A stretch of 64,000 nucleotides of DNA from Rheinheimera sp. (GCF_030824435.1 NZ_JAVBXS010000100.1:80597-144596); one strand, 5' to 3'. Shown: positions 38,009 through 50,024, numbered from the stretch's first letter. Translations and numbers: made by a program. The notes: generated by a model from the sequence alone, not told the origin.

Positions 38009-40606
38009 TTACACAGCTTGTTGCACTATCACATTAGATGCAATTTGCGTGTACTGCGCCATCTGATGGAAATTCAGGTAACGGTAAGTATCCGCTGCTG
38101 TAGTTTCAATCTGTTTGGCGTATTCCAGGTACTCAGGCACTGTTGGCAGACGGCCGATAATAGATGCAACCGCAGCTAATTCAGCAGAAGCCAGATACAC
38201 GTTAGCGCCCTGACCTAAACGGTTCGGGAAGTTACGGGTAGAGGTAGATACCACAGTGGTGTTGTCGCCAACACGAGCCTGGTTACCCATACAAAGTGAA
38301 CAGCCCGGGATCTCAATACGGGCGCCAACACGGCCGTAAATACCGTAATAACCTTCTTCAGTCAGCTGATCTTTGTCCATCTTGGTTGGCGGAGCAATCC
38401 ACAGACGGGTTGGGATCTGGCCTTTGAACTTATCTAACAGTTTACCAGCGGCACGGAAGTGACCGATGTTGGTCATACAAGAACCGATGAACACTTCATC
38501 AATCTTGTCGCCTTGTACAGATGACAATAAACGGGCGTCATCCGGATCGTTTGGCGCACACAAAATTGGCTCTTTAATGTCTGCTAAATCAATTTCAATC
38601 ACAGCTGCATATTCAGCATCAGCGTCCGCACGTTCCAGTTTTGGATTATCAAGCCAGGCTTGCATCGCATTGATACGACGCTCGATGGTGCGTACATCAC
38701 CGTAACCTTCAGCAATCATCCACTTCAGCATCACGATGTTTGATTCCAGATACTCGGCAACTGAAGCTTCAGATAAAGTGATAGTACAACCGGCAGCTGA
38801 ACGCTCGGCAGAAGCGTCAGATAATTCAAAGGCTTGCTCAGCAGTTAATTGCTCCAGACCTTCAATTTCCAGCACGCGACCAGAGAAAATATTGACCTTG
38901 CCTTTTTTCTCAACTGTCAGCAGACCTTGTTGGATTGCATAGTATGGAATGGCATGCACTAAATCACGCAGCGTGATACCAGGCTGCATTTCACCTTTAA
39001 AACGCACCAGCACTGATTCAGGCATATCCAGTGGCATCACGCCTGTGGCAGCAGCAAAAGCCACTAAACCAGAACCTGCCGGGAATGAAATGCCCAGTGG
39101 GAAACGGGTGTGTGAGTCACCACCTGTACCTACAGTGTCTGGTAACAACATCCGGTTTAACCAGCTGTGAATAACACCATCACCAGGACGCAGCGAAATA
39201 CCACCGCGGTTCATAATGAAATCTGGCAGCGTGTGGTGAGTGTTTACGTCAACAGGCTTTGGATAAGCGGCAGTGTGACAGAAAGACTGCATCACTAAAT
39301 CGGCAGAAAAACCTAAACAAGCGAGGTCTTTTAATTCATCACGGGTCATAGGACCTGTAGTGTCTTGCGAACCTACTGTGGTCATTTTTGGTTCACAGTA
39401 TTGGCCAGGACGAATACCTTTTACGCCACAAGCTTTACCGACCAGTTTTTGCGCCAGGGTAAAACCTTTAGTGGTCACTTCAGTCACGGCCGGACGTTCA
39501 AACACTGTTGAATGTGGCAGACCCATAGCTTCACGGGCTTTGTCAGTTAAACCACGACCGATAATCAGTGGAATACGGCCACCGGCACGCACTTCGTCAA
39601 GCAGCACGTTAGAGCGCAGTTCAAAAGTAGAAATCACTTCGTCAGTGCCATGACGTTTCACCACACCCTGGTGTGGGAAAATATCAATCACATCGCCCAT
39701 CGCCATTTTGTTTACATCAAGCTCGATTGGTAATGAACCAGAATCTTCCATGGTGTTAAAGAAAATTGGTGCAATTTTGCCGCCTAAACAAACACCACCA
39801 GTGCGTTTGTTTGGTACAAATGGCATGTCATCACCCATAAACCACAACACTGAGTTGGTGGCTGATTTACGGCTTGAACCTGTACCTACCACGTCACCGA
39901 CATAAGCCAGTGGGAAGCCTTTGGCGATCAGCGCTTCAATTTGTTTCACCGGGCCTTTAGAACCAGGAACATCCGGCTCGATACCATCACGCACGTTTTT
40001 CAGCATGGCTAAAGCGTGCAGAGGAATATCAGGACGTGACCAGGCATCAGGTGCTGGTGACAAATCGTCAGTGTTGGTTTCACCTGTGACTTTAAACACA
40101 GTCACAGTGATTTTTTCCGGGATTGCAGGTTTGCTGGTAAACCATTCGGCATCAGCCCAGCTTTGCATTACAGCTTTGGCATGAGCGTTACCAGCGTCGG
40201 CTTTTTCTTTCACATCATGGAAAGAATCAAACATCAGTAATGTGTGAGACAAACCTTTGGCCGCTAAAGCACCTAATTTTGGGCTGTCCAGCAGGTCGAT
40301 CATTGGCTGAATGTTGTAACCGCCAAACATAGTGCCCAGCAGTTCAGTCGCGCGCTCTGGCGACACTAAAGGGCTTGAAACTTCACCTTTGGCAACAGCA
40401 GTTAAAAAACCGGCTTTTACATAAGCGGCTTCATCTACACCTGGTGGAATACGGTTTTCTAATAAATCAACCAGAACAGCTTCTTCGCCTTTTGGTGGAT
40501 TTTTTAATAATTCGGTTAATGATGCCACTTGCACAGCGTTTAACGGCAGTGGAGGAATGCCCTGAGCGGCACGTTCGGCCACATGTTCACGGTATTGTTG
40601 AAGCAC
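38009..40606 (-). CDS. acnB: Bifunctional aconitate hydratase 2/2-methylisocitrate dehydratase
   Basis: 865 residues, exactly the E. coli AcnB length, from a GTG at 40606 preceded by AGAGGA; a frame open to 40630 starts only with an extra GTG. Interconverts citrate and isocitrate in the TCA cycle with a [4Fe-4S] cluster. N-terminal HEAT-like and swivel domains come first ([36 protein letters not shown]). The cluster domain then has [50 protein letters not shown] and [12 protein letters not shown], which hold the cluster Cys residues. Confidence 0.97.
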   Translation of the reverse strand: MLQQYREHVAERAAQGIPPLPLNAVQVASLTELLKNPPKGEEAVLVDLLENRIPPGVDEAAYVKAGFLTAVAKGEVSSPLVSPERATELLGTMFGGYNIQPMIDLLDSPKLGALAAKGLSHTLLMFDSFHDVKEKADAGNAHAKAVMQSWADAEWFTSKPAIPEKITVTVFKVTGETNTDDLSPAPDAWSRPDIPLHALAMLKNVRDGIEPDVPGSKGPVKQIEALIAKGFPLAYVGDVVGTGSSRKSATNSVLWFMGDDMPFVPNKRTGGVCLGGKIAPIFFNTMEDSGSLPIELDVNKMAMGDVIDIFPHQGVVKRHGTDEVISTFELRSNVLLDEVRAGGRIPLIIGRGLTDKAREAMGLPHSTVFERPAVTEVTTKGFTLAQKLVGKACGVKGIRPGQYCEPKMTTVGSQDTTGPMTRDELKDLACLGFSADLVMQSFCHTAAYPKPVDVNTHHTLPDFIMNRGGISLRPGDGVIHSWLNRMLLPDTVGTGGDSHTRFPLGISFPAGSGLVAFAAATGVMPLDMPESVLVRFKGEMQPGITLRDLVHAIPYYAIQQGLLTVEKKGKVNIFSGRVLEIEGLEQLTAEQAFELSDASAERSAAGCTITLSEASVAEYLESNIVMLKWMIAEGYGDVRTIERRINAMQAWLDNPKLERADADAEYAAVIEIDLADIKEPILCAPNDPDDARLLSSVQGDKIDEVFIGSCMTNIGHFRAAGKLLDKFKGQIPTRLWIAPPTKMDKDQLTEEGYYGIYGRVGARIEIPGCSLCMGNQARVGDNTTVVSTSTRNFPNRLGQGANVYLASAELAAVASIIGRLPTVPEYLEYAKQIETTAADTYRYLNFHQMAQYTQIASNVIVQQAV

Positions 40607-40821
40607 AGTAATGTCCTCTGGTTGGTCCACTGCAACCTGTATTACAGCGGTTTTCAGTCGAATCTAAACAGGCTGGATTATAAGAAAAAAACGCCTGAAT
40701 TGACATGCAAGTATAAGCAGCTGGGCTTATAGTGGGTATAAGTTTGGTGAATGATGATAGCGTTTTAAACAGTGTTTGAAAATACAAATCCGCTTGCTGC
40801 CCTGCGCTTTTTACCCATAGC

Positions 40822-40847
40822 AAAAAGGCCGCTAAGCGGCCTTTTTA
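40822..40847. terminator. Terminator downstream of the M13 peptidase
   Basis: AAAAAGGCCGCTAAGCGGCCTTTTT is symmetric, 41 bp after the peptidase stop on the minus strand. Confidence 0.88.
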
Positions 40848-40887
40848 TCTGTTTTCAGTTGCAGAGCAAAACTGCAGCCAAACTGAA

Positions 40888-42969
40888 TTACCAGATTTTC
40901 ACGCGTTTTTCCGGTGCAATATACATTTTGTCGCCTTCTTTCACGTCAAAAGCGGTATAGAACTCAGGAATATTGGAAACGATACCAATAACACGATATT
41001 CGCTTGGTGAATGTGGGTCAGTCAGCAACATGTTGCGCAGGTATTCTTCACGGCCTTTACGACGCCATACCTGAGACCAGCTTAAGAAGAAACGCTGTTC
41101 GCCGGTAAAACCGTCGATCACTGGTGCGTCTTTGCCTTCCAGCGATAGCTTATAAGCTTTTAACGCCACTGTTAAACCGCCTAAGTCACCAATGTTTTCA
41201 CCTAAGGTCAGCTCGCCGTTGACGTGCATGCCTTCCAGTGGTGAATATTGGTTATATTGTTCAACCAACTGTTTGCCGCGTTTTTCAAACTCGGTTTTAT
41301 CCGCTTCAGTCCACCAGTTACGCAGGTTACCGTCACCGTCAAACTTCGCGCCCTGGTCGTCAAAACCATGGCCTAATTCGTGACCAATCACAGCACCGAT
41401 ACCACCGTAGTTCACGGCATCGTCGGCTTCCAGATTAAAAAACGGTGGTTGCAGAATTGCAGCAGGGAACACAATTTCATTGTTCACCGGGTTGTAATAA
41501 GCATTCACTGTTTGTGGGGTCATAAACCATTCTGAACGGTCAATTGGCTTGCCCAGCTTGTTCAGCATCTGGCCATAAGCAAATTGGGCAGCAGCTTTGT
41601 AGTTGCCTACTAAATCGTCGGCTTTAATGCTCAGGTTGGAATAGTCTTTCCACTTGTCCGGGTAACCAATTTTTGGTGTGAACTTGTTCAGCTTTTCATG
41701 GGCCGCTTTTTTCGTTTCCGGCGTCATCCATTCCAGCGTATCAATGCTCTGGTGGTAAGCTTTAATCAGGTTTTGTACCAGCACTTCCATCCGCGCTTTG
41801 GCTTCTGGTTTAAAGTGTTCAGCCACATAGAGTTTACCGACCACTTCACCTAACACTTCATCAGAAGCGTTAACGGCTTTTTTCCAGCGTGGTTGTTGTT
41901 CAGTGGTGCCGGATAAAGTTTTGCCGTAGAAGTCAAACTGACGATCAACAAAATTTTTGCTTAATTTACCTGAATATTCAGACACTAAGCGGATAGACAG
42001 ATAGTCTTTCCAGCTTTGCAGATCGGTTTCTTTAAAAATTTTACCAAAAGCTTCAAAATAACTTGGTTGCTCAACGATGATTTCGTTCACCGCATCCAGT
42101 TTCACTGCTTTGGCATAAGTTTCCCACGGGAAATCACCCAAGGCTTTGACTAAATCTGCTTTGGCAAACTTGTTGTAAGTTTTGTCAGCATCACGGTTTT
42201 CAACACGGCTCCAGTGTTTATCCGCAATTTTGGTTTCCAGTGCCATCACACGTTCAGCTGCTTTTTCAGCATCAGCAACGCCAGCCAGCGTCAGCATATC
42301 TTTGATATAACTGACATAAGCGGCGCGGATGGTTTTGAATTTTTCTTCGTCTTTAAAGTAATAATCACGGTCTGGTAAACCCAGGCCTGACTGACCTAAA
42401 TACACCGCATATTGAGTTGAGTTTTTCGCGTCGTTATTGACATACCAGCCCATTGGCAAAGTAGTGCCAATAAACTGCAATTCACCCATTACAGTGGCCA
42501 GTTCAGTTAAATCTTTGACAGCAGCAATTTTGGCTAAATCAGCTTCAATTGGCTTGGCGCCTAAAGCTTCAACTGCAGCTTCATTCATATAGCTGTTGTA
42601 AAAATCACCGAGCTTTTGCTCATCAGTGCCGGCAACTTTGTCAGTTTTGGCAGCGGCAGCTTCAATAATAGTGCGCATAGCCAGCTGAGAATCGTCGTAT
42701 AACTTAGTGAAAGCACCGTAGTTAGACTTGTCAGCAGGAATTTCTGTTTTAGCAAGCCAGGTGCCGTTGACACTGTAAAAGAAGTTTTCGGTATGTTTAA
42801 CAGCGGGGTCGAAGTTTTCCTGTTCAACGCCAGATACTAAAGTTTTGGCAGGCTCGGCCGCTTTCACTTCAGGGGCAGCTGTTGTTGCCGGTGCTTGTGG
42901 TGCTTTGTCACAAGCCACTAAACCGAGTGCCAGCGCGACACTGGCCGCCAGCAGGGTAATTTTTTTCAT
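40888..42969 (-). CDS. M13 family zinc metallopeptidase, lipoprotein (PepO-like)
   Basis: 693 residues. The lipoprotein signal LALGLVAC-DKA (lipobox Cys at about 20) predicts membrane anchoring in the periplasm. Neprilysin-like architecture: a large N-terminal helical domain (ENFDPAVKHTENFFYSVNGTWLAKTEIP), then the catalytic domain with zinc motif IGHELGHGFDDQG (HExxH) and the third-ligand block GENIGDLGGL (ExxxD). VNAYYNPVNNEIVFPAAIL and the C-terminal MYIAPEKRVKIW are also family hallmarks. Cleaves oligopeptides; the cellular substrate is unknown. Single-gene unit. Confidence 0.93.
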   Translation of the reverse strand: MKKITLLAASVALALGLVACDKAPQAPATTAAPEVKAAEPAKTLVSGVEQENFDPAVKHTENFFYSVNGTWLAKTEIPADKSNYGAFTKLYDDSQLAMRTIIEAAAAKTDKVAGTDEQKLGDFYNSYMNEAAVEALGAKPIEADLAKIAAVKDLTELATVMGELQFIGTTLPMGWYVNNDAKNSTQYAVYLGQSGLGLPDRDYYFKDEEKFKTIRAAYVSYIKDMLTLAGVADAEKAAERVMALETKIADKHWSRVENRDADKTYNKFAKADLVKALGDFPWETYAKAVKLDAVNEIIVEQPSYFEAFGKIFKETDLQSWKDYLSIRLVSEYSGKLSKNFVDRQFDFYGKTLSGTTEQQPRWKKAVNASDEVLGEVVGKLYVAEHFKPEAKARMEVLVQNLIKAYHQSIDTLEWMTPETKKAAHEKLNKFTPKIGYPDKWKDYSNLSIKADDLVGNYKAAAQFAYGQMLNKLGKPIDRSEWFMTPQTVNAYYNPVNNEIVFPAAILQPPFFNLEADDAVNYGGIGAVIGHELGHGFDDQGAKFDGDGNLRNWWTEADKTEFEKRGKQLVEQYNQYSPLEGMHVNGELTLGENIGDLGGLTVALKAYKLSLEGKDAPVIDGFTGEQRFFLSWSQVWRRKGREEYLRNMLLTDPHSPSEYRVIGIVSNIPEFYTAFDVKEGDKMYIAPEKRVKIW

Positions 42970-43167
42970 TGGTGTTTTTCCTGATTGGAGGGACGGGAAT
43001 ACAATTACGAGAAATATACTAACCGCTTCGTTAGCAACTACACAATGATGTCTTTACACAAGTTGTAACAGAATGCGACAACTTTGCTGCATTTTGCAGC
43101 AGGTGGACAAAAACAGCTGAGCGCAGCAGAGAATTCACAATCACAGACCCATTTGCCAGAAACAACA

Positions 43168-43197
43168 AAGGCCGCAATGCGGCCTTTGTTTTTTTAA
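43168..43197. terminator. Terminator near the lpdA 3' end
   Basis: AAAGGCCGCAATGCGGCCTTT lies just after the lpdA stop. The longer T tract (GTTTTTTT) is on the plus side; on the minus side TGTTGTTT follows. Confidence 0.7.
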
Positions 43198-43212
43198 AGC
43201 AAAATCAGAAGA

Positions 43213-44625
43213 TTATTTCTTTTTAGCTTTTGGGTTTGGCAGGTCAGTGATTGAACCTTCGTACATCTCAGCCGCTAAACCAATAGACTCGTTCAGCGTT
43301 GGGTGAGCGTGAATAGTTAAAGCGATATCTTCAGCATCAGCTCCCATTTCAACCGCTAAACAAATTTCACCCAACATTTCACCGGCGTTGATACCGACAA
43401 TAGCGCCACCCAGAATGCGGTGCGTTTCTTTGTCGAAAATCAGTTTAGTGAAACCTTCAGTACGAGCTGAAGCAATAGCACGGCCAGAAGCTGCCCATGG
43501 GAAAGTCGCTGTTTCAACTGCAACGCCTTTTTCTTTGGCTTCTTTTTCAGTGATACCAACCCAGGCCATTTCCGGATCTGTGTAAGCCACTGAAGGAATG
43601 CAACGTGGGTCGAAGAAGTGTTTTAAACCAGAAATCACTTCAGCAGCCACATGACCTTCGTGCACAGCTTTGTGCGCCAACATTGGCTGACCAATCACGT
43701 CACCAATGGCGTAAATATGACCAACGTTGGTACGCAGTTGTTTATCTACATTGATAAAACCACGCTCGTCAACGTTTACACCAGCTTTCACTGCGTCTAA
43801 CAGTGCGCCATTTGGACGACGGCCTACAGCCACTAAAATTTTGTCAAAACGTACTGGCGCGGCCGGTGCGTTTTTGCCTTCGAAAGTCACGTACAGGCCA
43901 TCAGCTTTAGCTTCAACGGCTGTCACTTTGGTCGACAACATGATGTTGAAATTGTCTTTGTTGTATTTGGTATAAACCTTCACCAAATCAGCATCAGCAG
44001 CTGGAACCAGCTGGTCAGCAAATTCAACCACAGATACTTTAGAGCCCAGAGCACGGTACACAGTACCCATTTCCAGACCGATAATACCGCCACCTAATAC
44101 CAGCATTTCGCCTGGAATGTCTTTCAGCTCCAGAGCGCCGGTTGAATCAATCACCCGTGGGTCATCTTTTGGAATAAATGGCAAAGCCACTGGCTCAGAA
44201 CCGGCAGCGATAATAGCGTGTTCAAAAGTAATAGTAGTGTCACCGGCAACCAGCGTATTTGGGCCTGTGAACTTGCCGTAACCAGTCACAACTTTGACTT
44301 TGCGCATTTTTGACATGCCGGCTAAGCCGTTGGTCAGCTGACCAACCACTTTGTCTTTCCAGGCACGGATTTTATCTAAATCAATTTGTGGTGCACCAAA
44401 AGTAACACCATGAGAAGCCATTTCACGGGCATCATCAATCACTTTGGCCACATGTAATAAAGCTTTTGAAGGGATACAACCGACGTTTAAACAAACACCA
44501 CCAAGTGTGCTGCGTGCTTCAACTAAAGTCACTTCCAGACCTAAGTCAGCGGCGCGGAAAGCTGCAGAATAACCACCAGGGCCAGCGCCCAGTACCACTA
44601 CTTGTGTTTTGATTTCGTTGCTCAT
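43213..44625 (-). CDS. lpdA: Dihydrolipoyl dehydrogenase (E3)
   Basis: 470 residues. FAD enzyme that reoxidises the lipoyl arms of pyruvate and 2-oxoglutarate dehydrogenases. FAD site VVLGAGPGGYSAAFRAADLG; redox disulfide GGVCLNVGCIPSKALL; NAD site VLGGGIIGLEMG; second FAD block GHIYAIGDVIGQPMLAHKA; C-terminal active-site HAHPTLNESIGLAAE with the catalytic His-Glu. Last gene of pdhR-aceE-aceF-lpdA, separated from aceF by 155 bp that contain a strong hairpin, so its level may be set separately. Confidence 0.97.
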   Translation of the reverse strand: MSNEIKTQVVVLGAGPGGYSAAFRAADLGLEVTLVEARSTLGGVCLNVGCIPSKALLHVAKVIDDAREMASHGVTFGAPQIDLDKIRAWKDKVVGQLTNGLAGMSKMRKVKVVTGYGKFTGPNTLVAGDTTITFEHAIIAAGSEPVALPFIPKDDPRVIDSTGALELKDIPGEMLVLGGGIIGLEMGTVYRALGSKVSVVEFADQLVPAADADLVKVYTKYNKDNFNIMLSTKVTAVEAKADGLYVTFEGKNAPAAPVRFDKILVAVGRRPNGALLDAVKAGVNVDERGFINVDKQLRTNVGHIYAIGDVIGQPMLAHKAVHEGHVAAEVISGLKHFFDPRCIPSVAYTDPEMAWVGITEKEAKEKGVAVETATFPWAASGRAIASARTEGFTKLIFDKETHRILGGAIVGINAGEMLGEICLAVEMGADAEDIALTIHAHPTLNESIGLAAEMYEGSITDLPNPKAKKK

Positions 44626-44741
44626 CGTATTACCTTTGATTATCGGGGCGATTTTCCAACAGCCAGATGTAGGGTACGGCTGTCAGGCGAAAAAAGTGGC
44701 GGAATTTTAACATCAGTGCCGCCGCTCTGTAACCAAGATTT

Positions 44742-44775
44742 GCAGGTTAGCGCCCTTTTATCTGCGCTAACCTGC
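44742..44775 (-). promoter_or_regulatory. 12-bp perfect hairpin between aceF and lpdA
   Basis: GCAGGTTAGCGC (44742-44753) and GCGCTAACCTGC (44764-44775) with a 10-nt loop, starting 5 bp after the aceF stop. No T tract follows, so it suits mRNA 3'-end stabilisation or processing rather than termination. Confidence 0.6.
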
Positions 44776-44780
44776 GTCAT

Positions 44781-46415
44781 TTACATAATGATCTGACGGA
44801 TATCGGCCAGATAAGAAGCCAATGTCGCGGTAAAACGCGCCGCCAGCGCACCGTCAATCACCCGGTGGTCGTAAGACACTGACAGTGGCACCATCAACCT
44901 TGGTTCAAACTCTTTGCCGTTCCATTTTGGTTTAATGTCAGATTTTGACACCCCCAGAATGGCCACTTCCGGCGCGTTGACAATAGGCGTAAATGCCGTG
45001 CCACCAATGCCACCCAGGCTGGAGATGGTAAAACAACCACCTTGCATATCAGCGGCCGTCAGTTTGCCTTCACGCGCTTTCACAGAAATATCCTGCAGCT
45101 CACGCGATAGTTCGATAATGCCTTTTTTGTTTACGTCACGCACCACAGGCACCACTAAACCGTTTGGCGTGTCTACTGCTATGCCTAAGTGCACGTATTT
45201 CTTCAGAATGAGGCTTGCGCCATCTTCAGAAAGTGAGCTGTTAAAGGTTGGGAACTCTTCCAGCGCTTTGGCAACAGCCTTCATAATAAACACCAGGGGT
45301 GTGTATTTCACGCCAAGCTTTTTCTTCTCAGCAAGGGTGTTTTGCTCTTTGCGGAAATCTTCTAAACCTGTGATATCAGCTTCGTCAAACTGAGTCACAT
45401 GCGGAATACGCACCCAGTTACGGTGCAGGTTGTTGCCTGACAGCTTCTGAATACGGGACAAAGGTTTTTCTTCCACAGCACCAAACTTGGCAAAATCCAC
45501 TTTTGGCCATGGAATTAAATCAAAACCAACACTGTTGCCGCTGCCGGTGACATTGCCTTTGCCAGACGCCACTTGCGCAATAATGTTTTTCACATAATTT
45601 TGCACATCTTCGCGCTGCACGCGGCCTTTACGGGCTGTGCCTGTGACCTTGGATAAATCTACACCAAACTCACGCGCTAAACGACGCACCACTGGGGATG
45701 CATGGGCATAAGCCTGGTTTTCAACAAAACCTGTGCTGGCTGGCGTTGCAGCTGCGACCGGAGCCGGCGCTGCCGAAACTGACGGTGCTGCAGGTGCAGC
45801 GGCCGCAACCGAAGCTGCTGGTGCTGAAACGGCTGGAGTCGCAACCGGCGCCGCAGCGCCAGTAGAGAACACAAATACCAAAGAACCTGTTGATACTTTG
45901 TCGCCCACTTTCACTTTAATTTCAGCAACGGTACCGGCAAATGGTGCTGGCACTTCCATCGCAGCTTTGTCACCTTCGACATTCAGCAAGGATTGATCGG
46001 CTTTGACCACATCACCCACTTTCACCATAATTTCAGTGACTTCAACAGCGTCACCGCCGATATCCGGCACTGTGATGTCTTGCAGCGTGGCCACTGTTGA
46101 GGCAACGGCTGCCGGAGCAGCAACGGCGACTGGTGCCGCGGCCGCAGCAACCGGGGCTGCGACAGGCGCAGGCGCAGCAGCTGCCGCACCTTCAAACACC
46201 ATAATCAGCGAACCGGTTTTTACTTTGTCACCGGCTTTCACCCGCACTTCTTTTACTACACCGGCCTGAGGCGCTGGTACTTCCATCGCCGCTTTGTCGC
46301 CTTCAACACTTAATAATGATTGGTCAACGGACACTGTGTCACCGGCTTTCACCAGTACTTCGGTCACTTCAACTTCATCGGCACCAATATCTGGTACAAA
46401 AATTTCAATGCTCAT
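44781..46415 (-). CDS. aceF: Pyruvate dehydrogenase E2, dihydrolipoyl acetyltransferase
   Basis: 544 residues. Two lipoyl domains, with lipoylated Lys41 and Lys150 both in [11 protein letters not shown], are joined by Ala/Pro-rich flexible linkers. A peripheral subunit-binding domain follows at about 237-275 ([21 protein letters not shown]). The C-terminal catalytic domain has the active-site DHRVIDGA (His about 517). E. coli AceF has three lipoyl domains; two are seen here, as in many relatives. The 11-bp gap after aceE shows tight coupling. The core of the complex that makes acetyl-CoA. Confidence 0.97.
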   Translation of the reverse strand: MSIEIFVPDIGADEVEVTEVLVKAGDTVSVDQSLLSVEGDKAAMEVPAPQAGVVKEVRVKAGDKVKTGSLIMVFEGAAAAAPAPVAAPVAAAAAPVAVAAPAAVASTVATLQDITVPDIGGDAVEVTEIMVKVGDVVKADQSLLNVEGDKAAMEVPAPFAGTVAEIKVKVGDKVSTGSLVFVFSTGAAAPVATPAVSAPAASVAAAAPAAPSVSAAPAPVAAATPASTGFVENQAYAHASPVVRRLAREFGVDLSKVTGTARKGRVQREDVQNYVKNIIAQVASGKGNVTGSGNSVGFDLIPWPKVDFAKFGAVEEKPLSRIQKLSGNNLHRNWVRIPHVTQFDEADITGLEDFRKEQNTLAEKKKLGVKYTPLVFIMKAVAKALEEFPTFNSSLSEDGASLILKKYVHLGIAVDTPNGLVVPVVRDVNKKGIIELSRELQDISVKAREGKLTAADMQGGCFTISSLGGIGGTAFTPIVNAPEVAILGVSKSDIKPKWNGKEFEPRLMVPLSVSYDHRVIDGALAARFTATLASYLADIRQIIM

Positions 46416-46426
46416 TACAAATCCTC

Positions 46427-49093
46427 TTAGGCGAACAGCGGGTTCGGCTTGTTGGTGTCGATGCCAAAACGCACTATGGCGTCGCTCACCAGCTGCTTGT
46501 CAATTTCACCTTGTTTCGCCAGTTCACGCAGTGATGCCAGAACTATGTAACCGGCATTTACTTCGAAGTGACGACGCAGGTTTTCGCGGCTGTCAGAACG
46601 ACCAAAACCATCGGTACCCAGCACTTTGTAAGAAACTGCCGGCACAAAAGCCCGCACCTGATCGGCGTAGTTTTTGATGTAGTCGGTGGCAGCGATCACC
46701 GGCGCTTTACCAAGCACCTGCGCTATATACGGTACTTTTTCCGCTTCATTCGGGTGCAGCATATTGTGGCGTTCACAATTCTGACCATCACGCGCCAGCT
46801 CGTTAAAGGAGGTCACAGAAAACACGTCAGAAGCAATACCATATTCTTCACTGAGGATTTCCGCAGCACGGCGCACTTCATTCAGAATGGTGCCAGAGCC
46901 TAACAGCTGCACCTTGGCTTTATTGCCAGAAAGCGTTTCCAGCTTATAGATACCACGGCGAATACCTTCTTCCGCGCCCACCGGCATCGCAGGGTGATGA
47001 TAGTTTTCGTTCATCACAGTGATGTAGTAGTAGATGTTTTCCTGGGAAGCACCATACATACGACGGATACCGTCCTGAATAATCACAGCCAATTCATAAG
47101 CATAGGTTGGGTCATACGAAATACAGTTTGGCACTGTGCCAGCCAGAATATGGCTGTGACCATCTTCGTGTTGTAAACCTTCACCGTTTAACGTAGTGCG
47201 GCCGGCAGTAGCGCCTAACAGGAAACCACGGGCTTGTTGGTCACCCGCCAACCAGGCCATATCGCCAACACGCTGGAAACCAAACATCGAGTAGTAGATG
47301 TAGAACGGGATCATCGGCAGATCGTTGGTGCTGTAAGAAGTTGCAGCAGCCACCCAGGACGCCATAGCACCCAGCTCGTTAATACCTTCCTGTAATACCT
47401 GGCCTGAAGTCTCTTCTTTGTAATAAGAAACAATGGCGCGGTCTTCCGGCGTGTAAGTCTGGCCACGCGGGTTATAAATACCAATCTGACGGAACAAACC
47501 TTCCATACCAAAAGTACGGGCTTCGTCGGCAATAATTGGCACAATTTGTTTGCCGATGTTTTCATCTTTCAGCAGGATATTCAGGCCACGCACAAAAGCC
47601 ATAGTGGTGGAAATTTCACGTTTTTGCTCTTCCAGCAAGCCTTCAAAAGCCGGTAACTCAGGCAAAGTCAGTGGCTTAGTGAAGTTTGGCAAACGCACCG
47701 GCGTGTAACCACTTAAAGCGGCACGACGTGCATGCAGGTATTGATGTTCTGGTGAACCTTCCGGCAGCTGAATATAAGGTAAAGACTGCACATCTTCTTC
47801 ACTGATGTAATCTTCCAGACTCAGGCGCTTGCGGATTTGCAGCACATGGGTCATGTCCATTTTTTTCACCTGGTGGGCGATGTTTTTGCCTTCAGCGGCT
47901 TCACCCATGCCATAACCTTTAATGGTTTTGGCCAGAATGACTGTTGGACGACCTTTGGTTTCCTGAGCTGCTTTAAAAGCTGCATACAGTTTTGACGGTT
48001 CGTGACCACCACGTTTCAGTGCGAAAATCTCTTCATCCGTCATGTCAGCAACTAAGGCTGCGGTTTCCGGATAACGACCAAAGAAATGCTGACGCACATA
48101 AGCGCCGTCTTTGGCTTTGTAAGTCTGATAATCACCGTCAACGGTTTCGTTCATCAGCTCTAACAGTTTACCTGTGGTGTCTTTGGCCAATAATTTATCC
48201 CAGCCACTGCCCCACACTACTTTAATCACGTTCCAGCCGGCACCACGGAATAAACCTTCCAACTCCTGAATAATTTTGCCGTTGCCCATTACAGGGCCGT
48301 CCAGGCGTTGCAGGTTACAGTTCACCAGGAAACACAGGTTATCCAGTTTTTCACGGGCAGCAAAAGATAAGGAACCGCGGCTTTCCGGCTCGTCCATCTC
48401 GCCATCACCTAAGAAGGCATACACACGTTGCTGGCTGGTATCTTTCATACCACGGCCATCTAAATACTTCAGAAAACGCGCCTGATAAATAGAAGTAATA
48501 GGGCCTAAACCCATAGAAACAGTCGGGAACTGCCAGAATTCCGGCATTAATTTAGGATGCGGGTAAGAAGATAAACCTTCACCACCCACTTCCTGGCGGA
48601 AGTTGTCCAACTGATCGGCAGTTAAACGGCCTTCCACAAAAGCACGGGCGTAAATGCCAGGAGAAATATGGCCCTGGTAATACACTAAATCGCCACCGTC
48701 TTTTTCATTCGGTGCACGGAAAAAGTGGTTAAAACAGGTTTCATAAAATGCGGCTGAAGACTGGTAAGACGCCATATGGCCGCCTAAATCCAGCTCTTTT
48801 TTCGAGGCACGCAGCACTATCATAATGGCGTTCCAGCGAATGATAGAGCGGATACGTTTTTCCAGATTCACATCACCCGGATAAGCCGGTTCCTGCTGTG
48901 GCGGAATGGTATTGATATAGTTAGTGGTGATGCCGGTTGGCATGTCCACACCTTCCAGCCGTGCTTGCTCCAGTACCTGCTCTAACAGAAACTGGGCACG
49001 CTCAACACCTTCAGTGCGAACCACAGATTCAAGGGCTTCTAACCATTCTTTGGTTTCGAGCGCGTCGATGTCCACCTTACTGACTTCAGACAT
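46427..49093 (-). CDS. aceE: Pyruvate dehydrogenase E1 component (homodimeric)
   Basis: 888 residues (E. coli 887). Thiamine-diphosphate enzyme that decarboxylates pyruvate and acetylates the lipoyl arm of AceF. The ThDP motif runs [16 protein letters not shown] ... [29 protein letters not shown] carries active-site His residues; [14 protein letters not shown] and [17 protein letters not shown] are conserved in the second half. First enzyme gene after pdhR (67-bp gap). Confidence 0.97.
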   Translation of the reverse strand: MSEVSKVDIDALETKEWLEALESVVRTEGVERAQFLLEQVLEQARLEGVDMPTGITTNYINTIPPQQEPAYPGDVNLEKRIRSIIRWNAIMIVLRASKKELDLGGHMASYQSSAAFYETCFNHFFRAPNEKDGGDLVYYQGHISPGIYARAFVEGRLTADQLDNFRQEVGGEGLSSYPHPKLMPEFWQFPTVSMGLGPITSIYQARFLKYLDGRGMKDTSQQRVYAFLGDGEMDEPESRGSLSFAAREKLDNLCFLVNCNLQRLDGPVMGNGKIIQELEGLFRGAGWNVIKVVWGSGWDKLLAKDTTGKLLELMNETVDGDYQTYKAKDGAYVRQHFFGRYPETAALVADMTDEEIFALKRGGHEPSKLYAAFKAAQETKGRPTVILAKTIKGYGMGEAAEGKNIAHQVKKMDMTHVLQIRKRLSLEDYISEEDVQSLPYIQLPEGSPEHQYLHARRAALSGYTPVRLPNFTKPLTLPELPAFEGLLEEQKREISTTMAFVRGLNILLKDENIGKQIVPIIADEARTFGMEGLFRQIGIYNPRGQTYTPEDRAIVSYYKEETSGQVLQEGINELGAMASWVAAATSYSTNDLPMIPFYIYYSMFGFQRVGDMAWLAGDQQARGFLLGATAGRTTLNGEGLQHEDGHSHILAGTVPNCISYDPTYAYELAVIIQDGIRRMYGASQENIYYYITVMNENYHHPAMPVGAEEGIRRGIYKLETLSGNKAKVQLLGSGTILNEVRRAAEILSEEYGIASDVFSVTSFNELARDGQNCERHNMLHPNEAEKVPYIAQVLGKAPVIAATDYIKNYADQVRAFVPAVSYKVLGTDGFGRSDSRENLRRHFEVNAGYIVLASLRELAKQGEIDKQLVSDAIVRFGIDTNKPNPLFA

Positions 49094-49160
49094 ATCAATG
49101 TTTCCTATTTTCCGGCGTGGCGAACCACCCCTGTTGTATTAAAAGTTAAACCGCTGCGTT

Positions 49161-49919
49161 TTAGTTCGTTTGTGAACGACGCAACGAGCGTGCAAGGCGT
49201 GAGCGTTCCCGGTCGGCTTCCAGCAGCGCCTCTTCGATAAAGGCCAGATGGCTGTTGCTGGCTTGCCGGGCTTGTTCCGGTTCGCCATTGATCACCGCTT
49301 CCATTAACCGTTGCCGATGTGAATTCAGCTGACTCACTATGCCGTCTTTCTGGCGCAGAATTTCAAGGTTTAACTTAATATTCTGCTCCACCAGCGGTGT
49401 TAAACCGCGGACCAGGTGCAGCAACACCACATTATGTGAGGCTGCTGCCACTGCTAAATACAAACTCCCCACAGCTTTGGCTTCAGCGTCTAAATCTTGC
49501 TGTTGCTGGGCGGTGCGAATTTCTTCAAATCGTTGTTTAATCTGTTCAAAGTCGGTATTGGTACCCCGCAGCGCGGCGTAATAAGCACAAATACCTTCTA
49601 AAGCGTGGCGAAATTCCAGTAAATCAAACTGCGACTCGGGATGGCGACCAATCAGTTCAAACAGCGGATCTGTGAGACCACCCACCAGATTGTCACAGAC
49701 ATAAGTACCACCACCCTGCTTGCGGCTGACCAGACCTTTGGCTTCCATTTTTTGCAAAGCTTCACGCAGGCTTGGCCGCGACACATCAAACTGCTCTGCC
49801 AGCTCTCGCTCTGTTGGCAGTTTTTGCCCGGGCGCAAAAGTGCCTTCCAGCAGCATATGCTCCAGCTGCTCGACGATGCGGTCTGACAATTTGGCAGGTT
49901 TGATTTTAAGTGTGTTCAT
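49161..49919 (-). CDS. pdhR: Pyruvate dehydrogenase complex repressor PdhR
   Basis: 252 residues, GntR/FadR family. The N-terminal winged helix (about 1-75) has KLPTERELAEQFDVSRPSLREALQKME; the C-terminal all-helical FCD-type ligand domain has LEFRHALEGICAYYAALRG. PdhR represses pdhR-aceEF-lpd until pyruvate binds. Three matches to its operator lie upstream (50025, 50144, 50172), which supports this identity over other FadR-type regulators and indicates autoregulation. Confidence 0.95.
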   Translation of the reverse strand: MNTLKIKPAKLSDRIVEQLEHMLLEGTFAPGQKLPTERELAEQFDVSRPSLREALQKMEAKGLVSRKQGGGTYVCDNLVGGLTDPLFELIGRHPESQFDLLEFRHALEGICAYYAALRGTNTDFEQIKQRFEEIRTAQQQQDLDAEAKAVGSLYLAVAAASHNVVLLHLVRGLTPLVEQNIKLNLEILRQKDGIVSQLNSHRQRLMEAVINGEPEQARQASNSHLAFIEEALLEADRERSRLARSLRRSQTN

Positions 49920-50024
49920 CCGTGTCCCTGACGATAAAGCTTAAAGCCCTGAAAACGCCATGTGCTAACGGCTGTTTTTGTGAATAGCTTGTGCTTATCG
50001 TGGTCTTTTTTAATATTCTTTGTA

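Noticed and set aside
38466..40184. Long plus-strand frames opposite acnB
   Set aside because: Antisense shadows of a highly conserved gene; low-complexity Ser/Thr-rich products without a recognisable fold.
40697..40735. TTGACA and TATAGT on the plus strand as a promoter
   Set aside because: Spacing is 22 bp, and no plus-strand gene follows.
45677..46269. Ala/Thr- and Arg/Gln-rich frames over aceF
   Set aside because: Shadows of the repetitive Ala/Pro linkers of aceF, which has clear lipoyl and catalytic domains.
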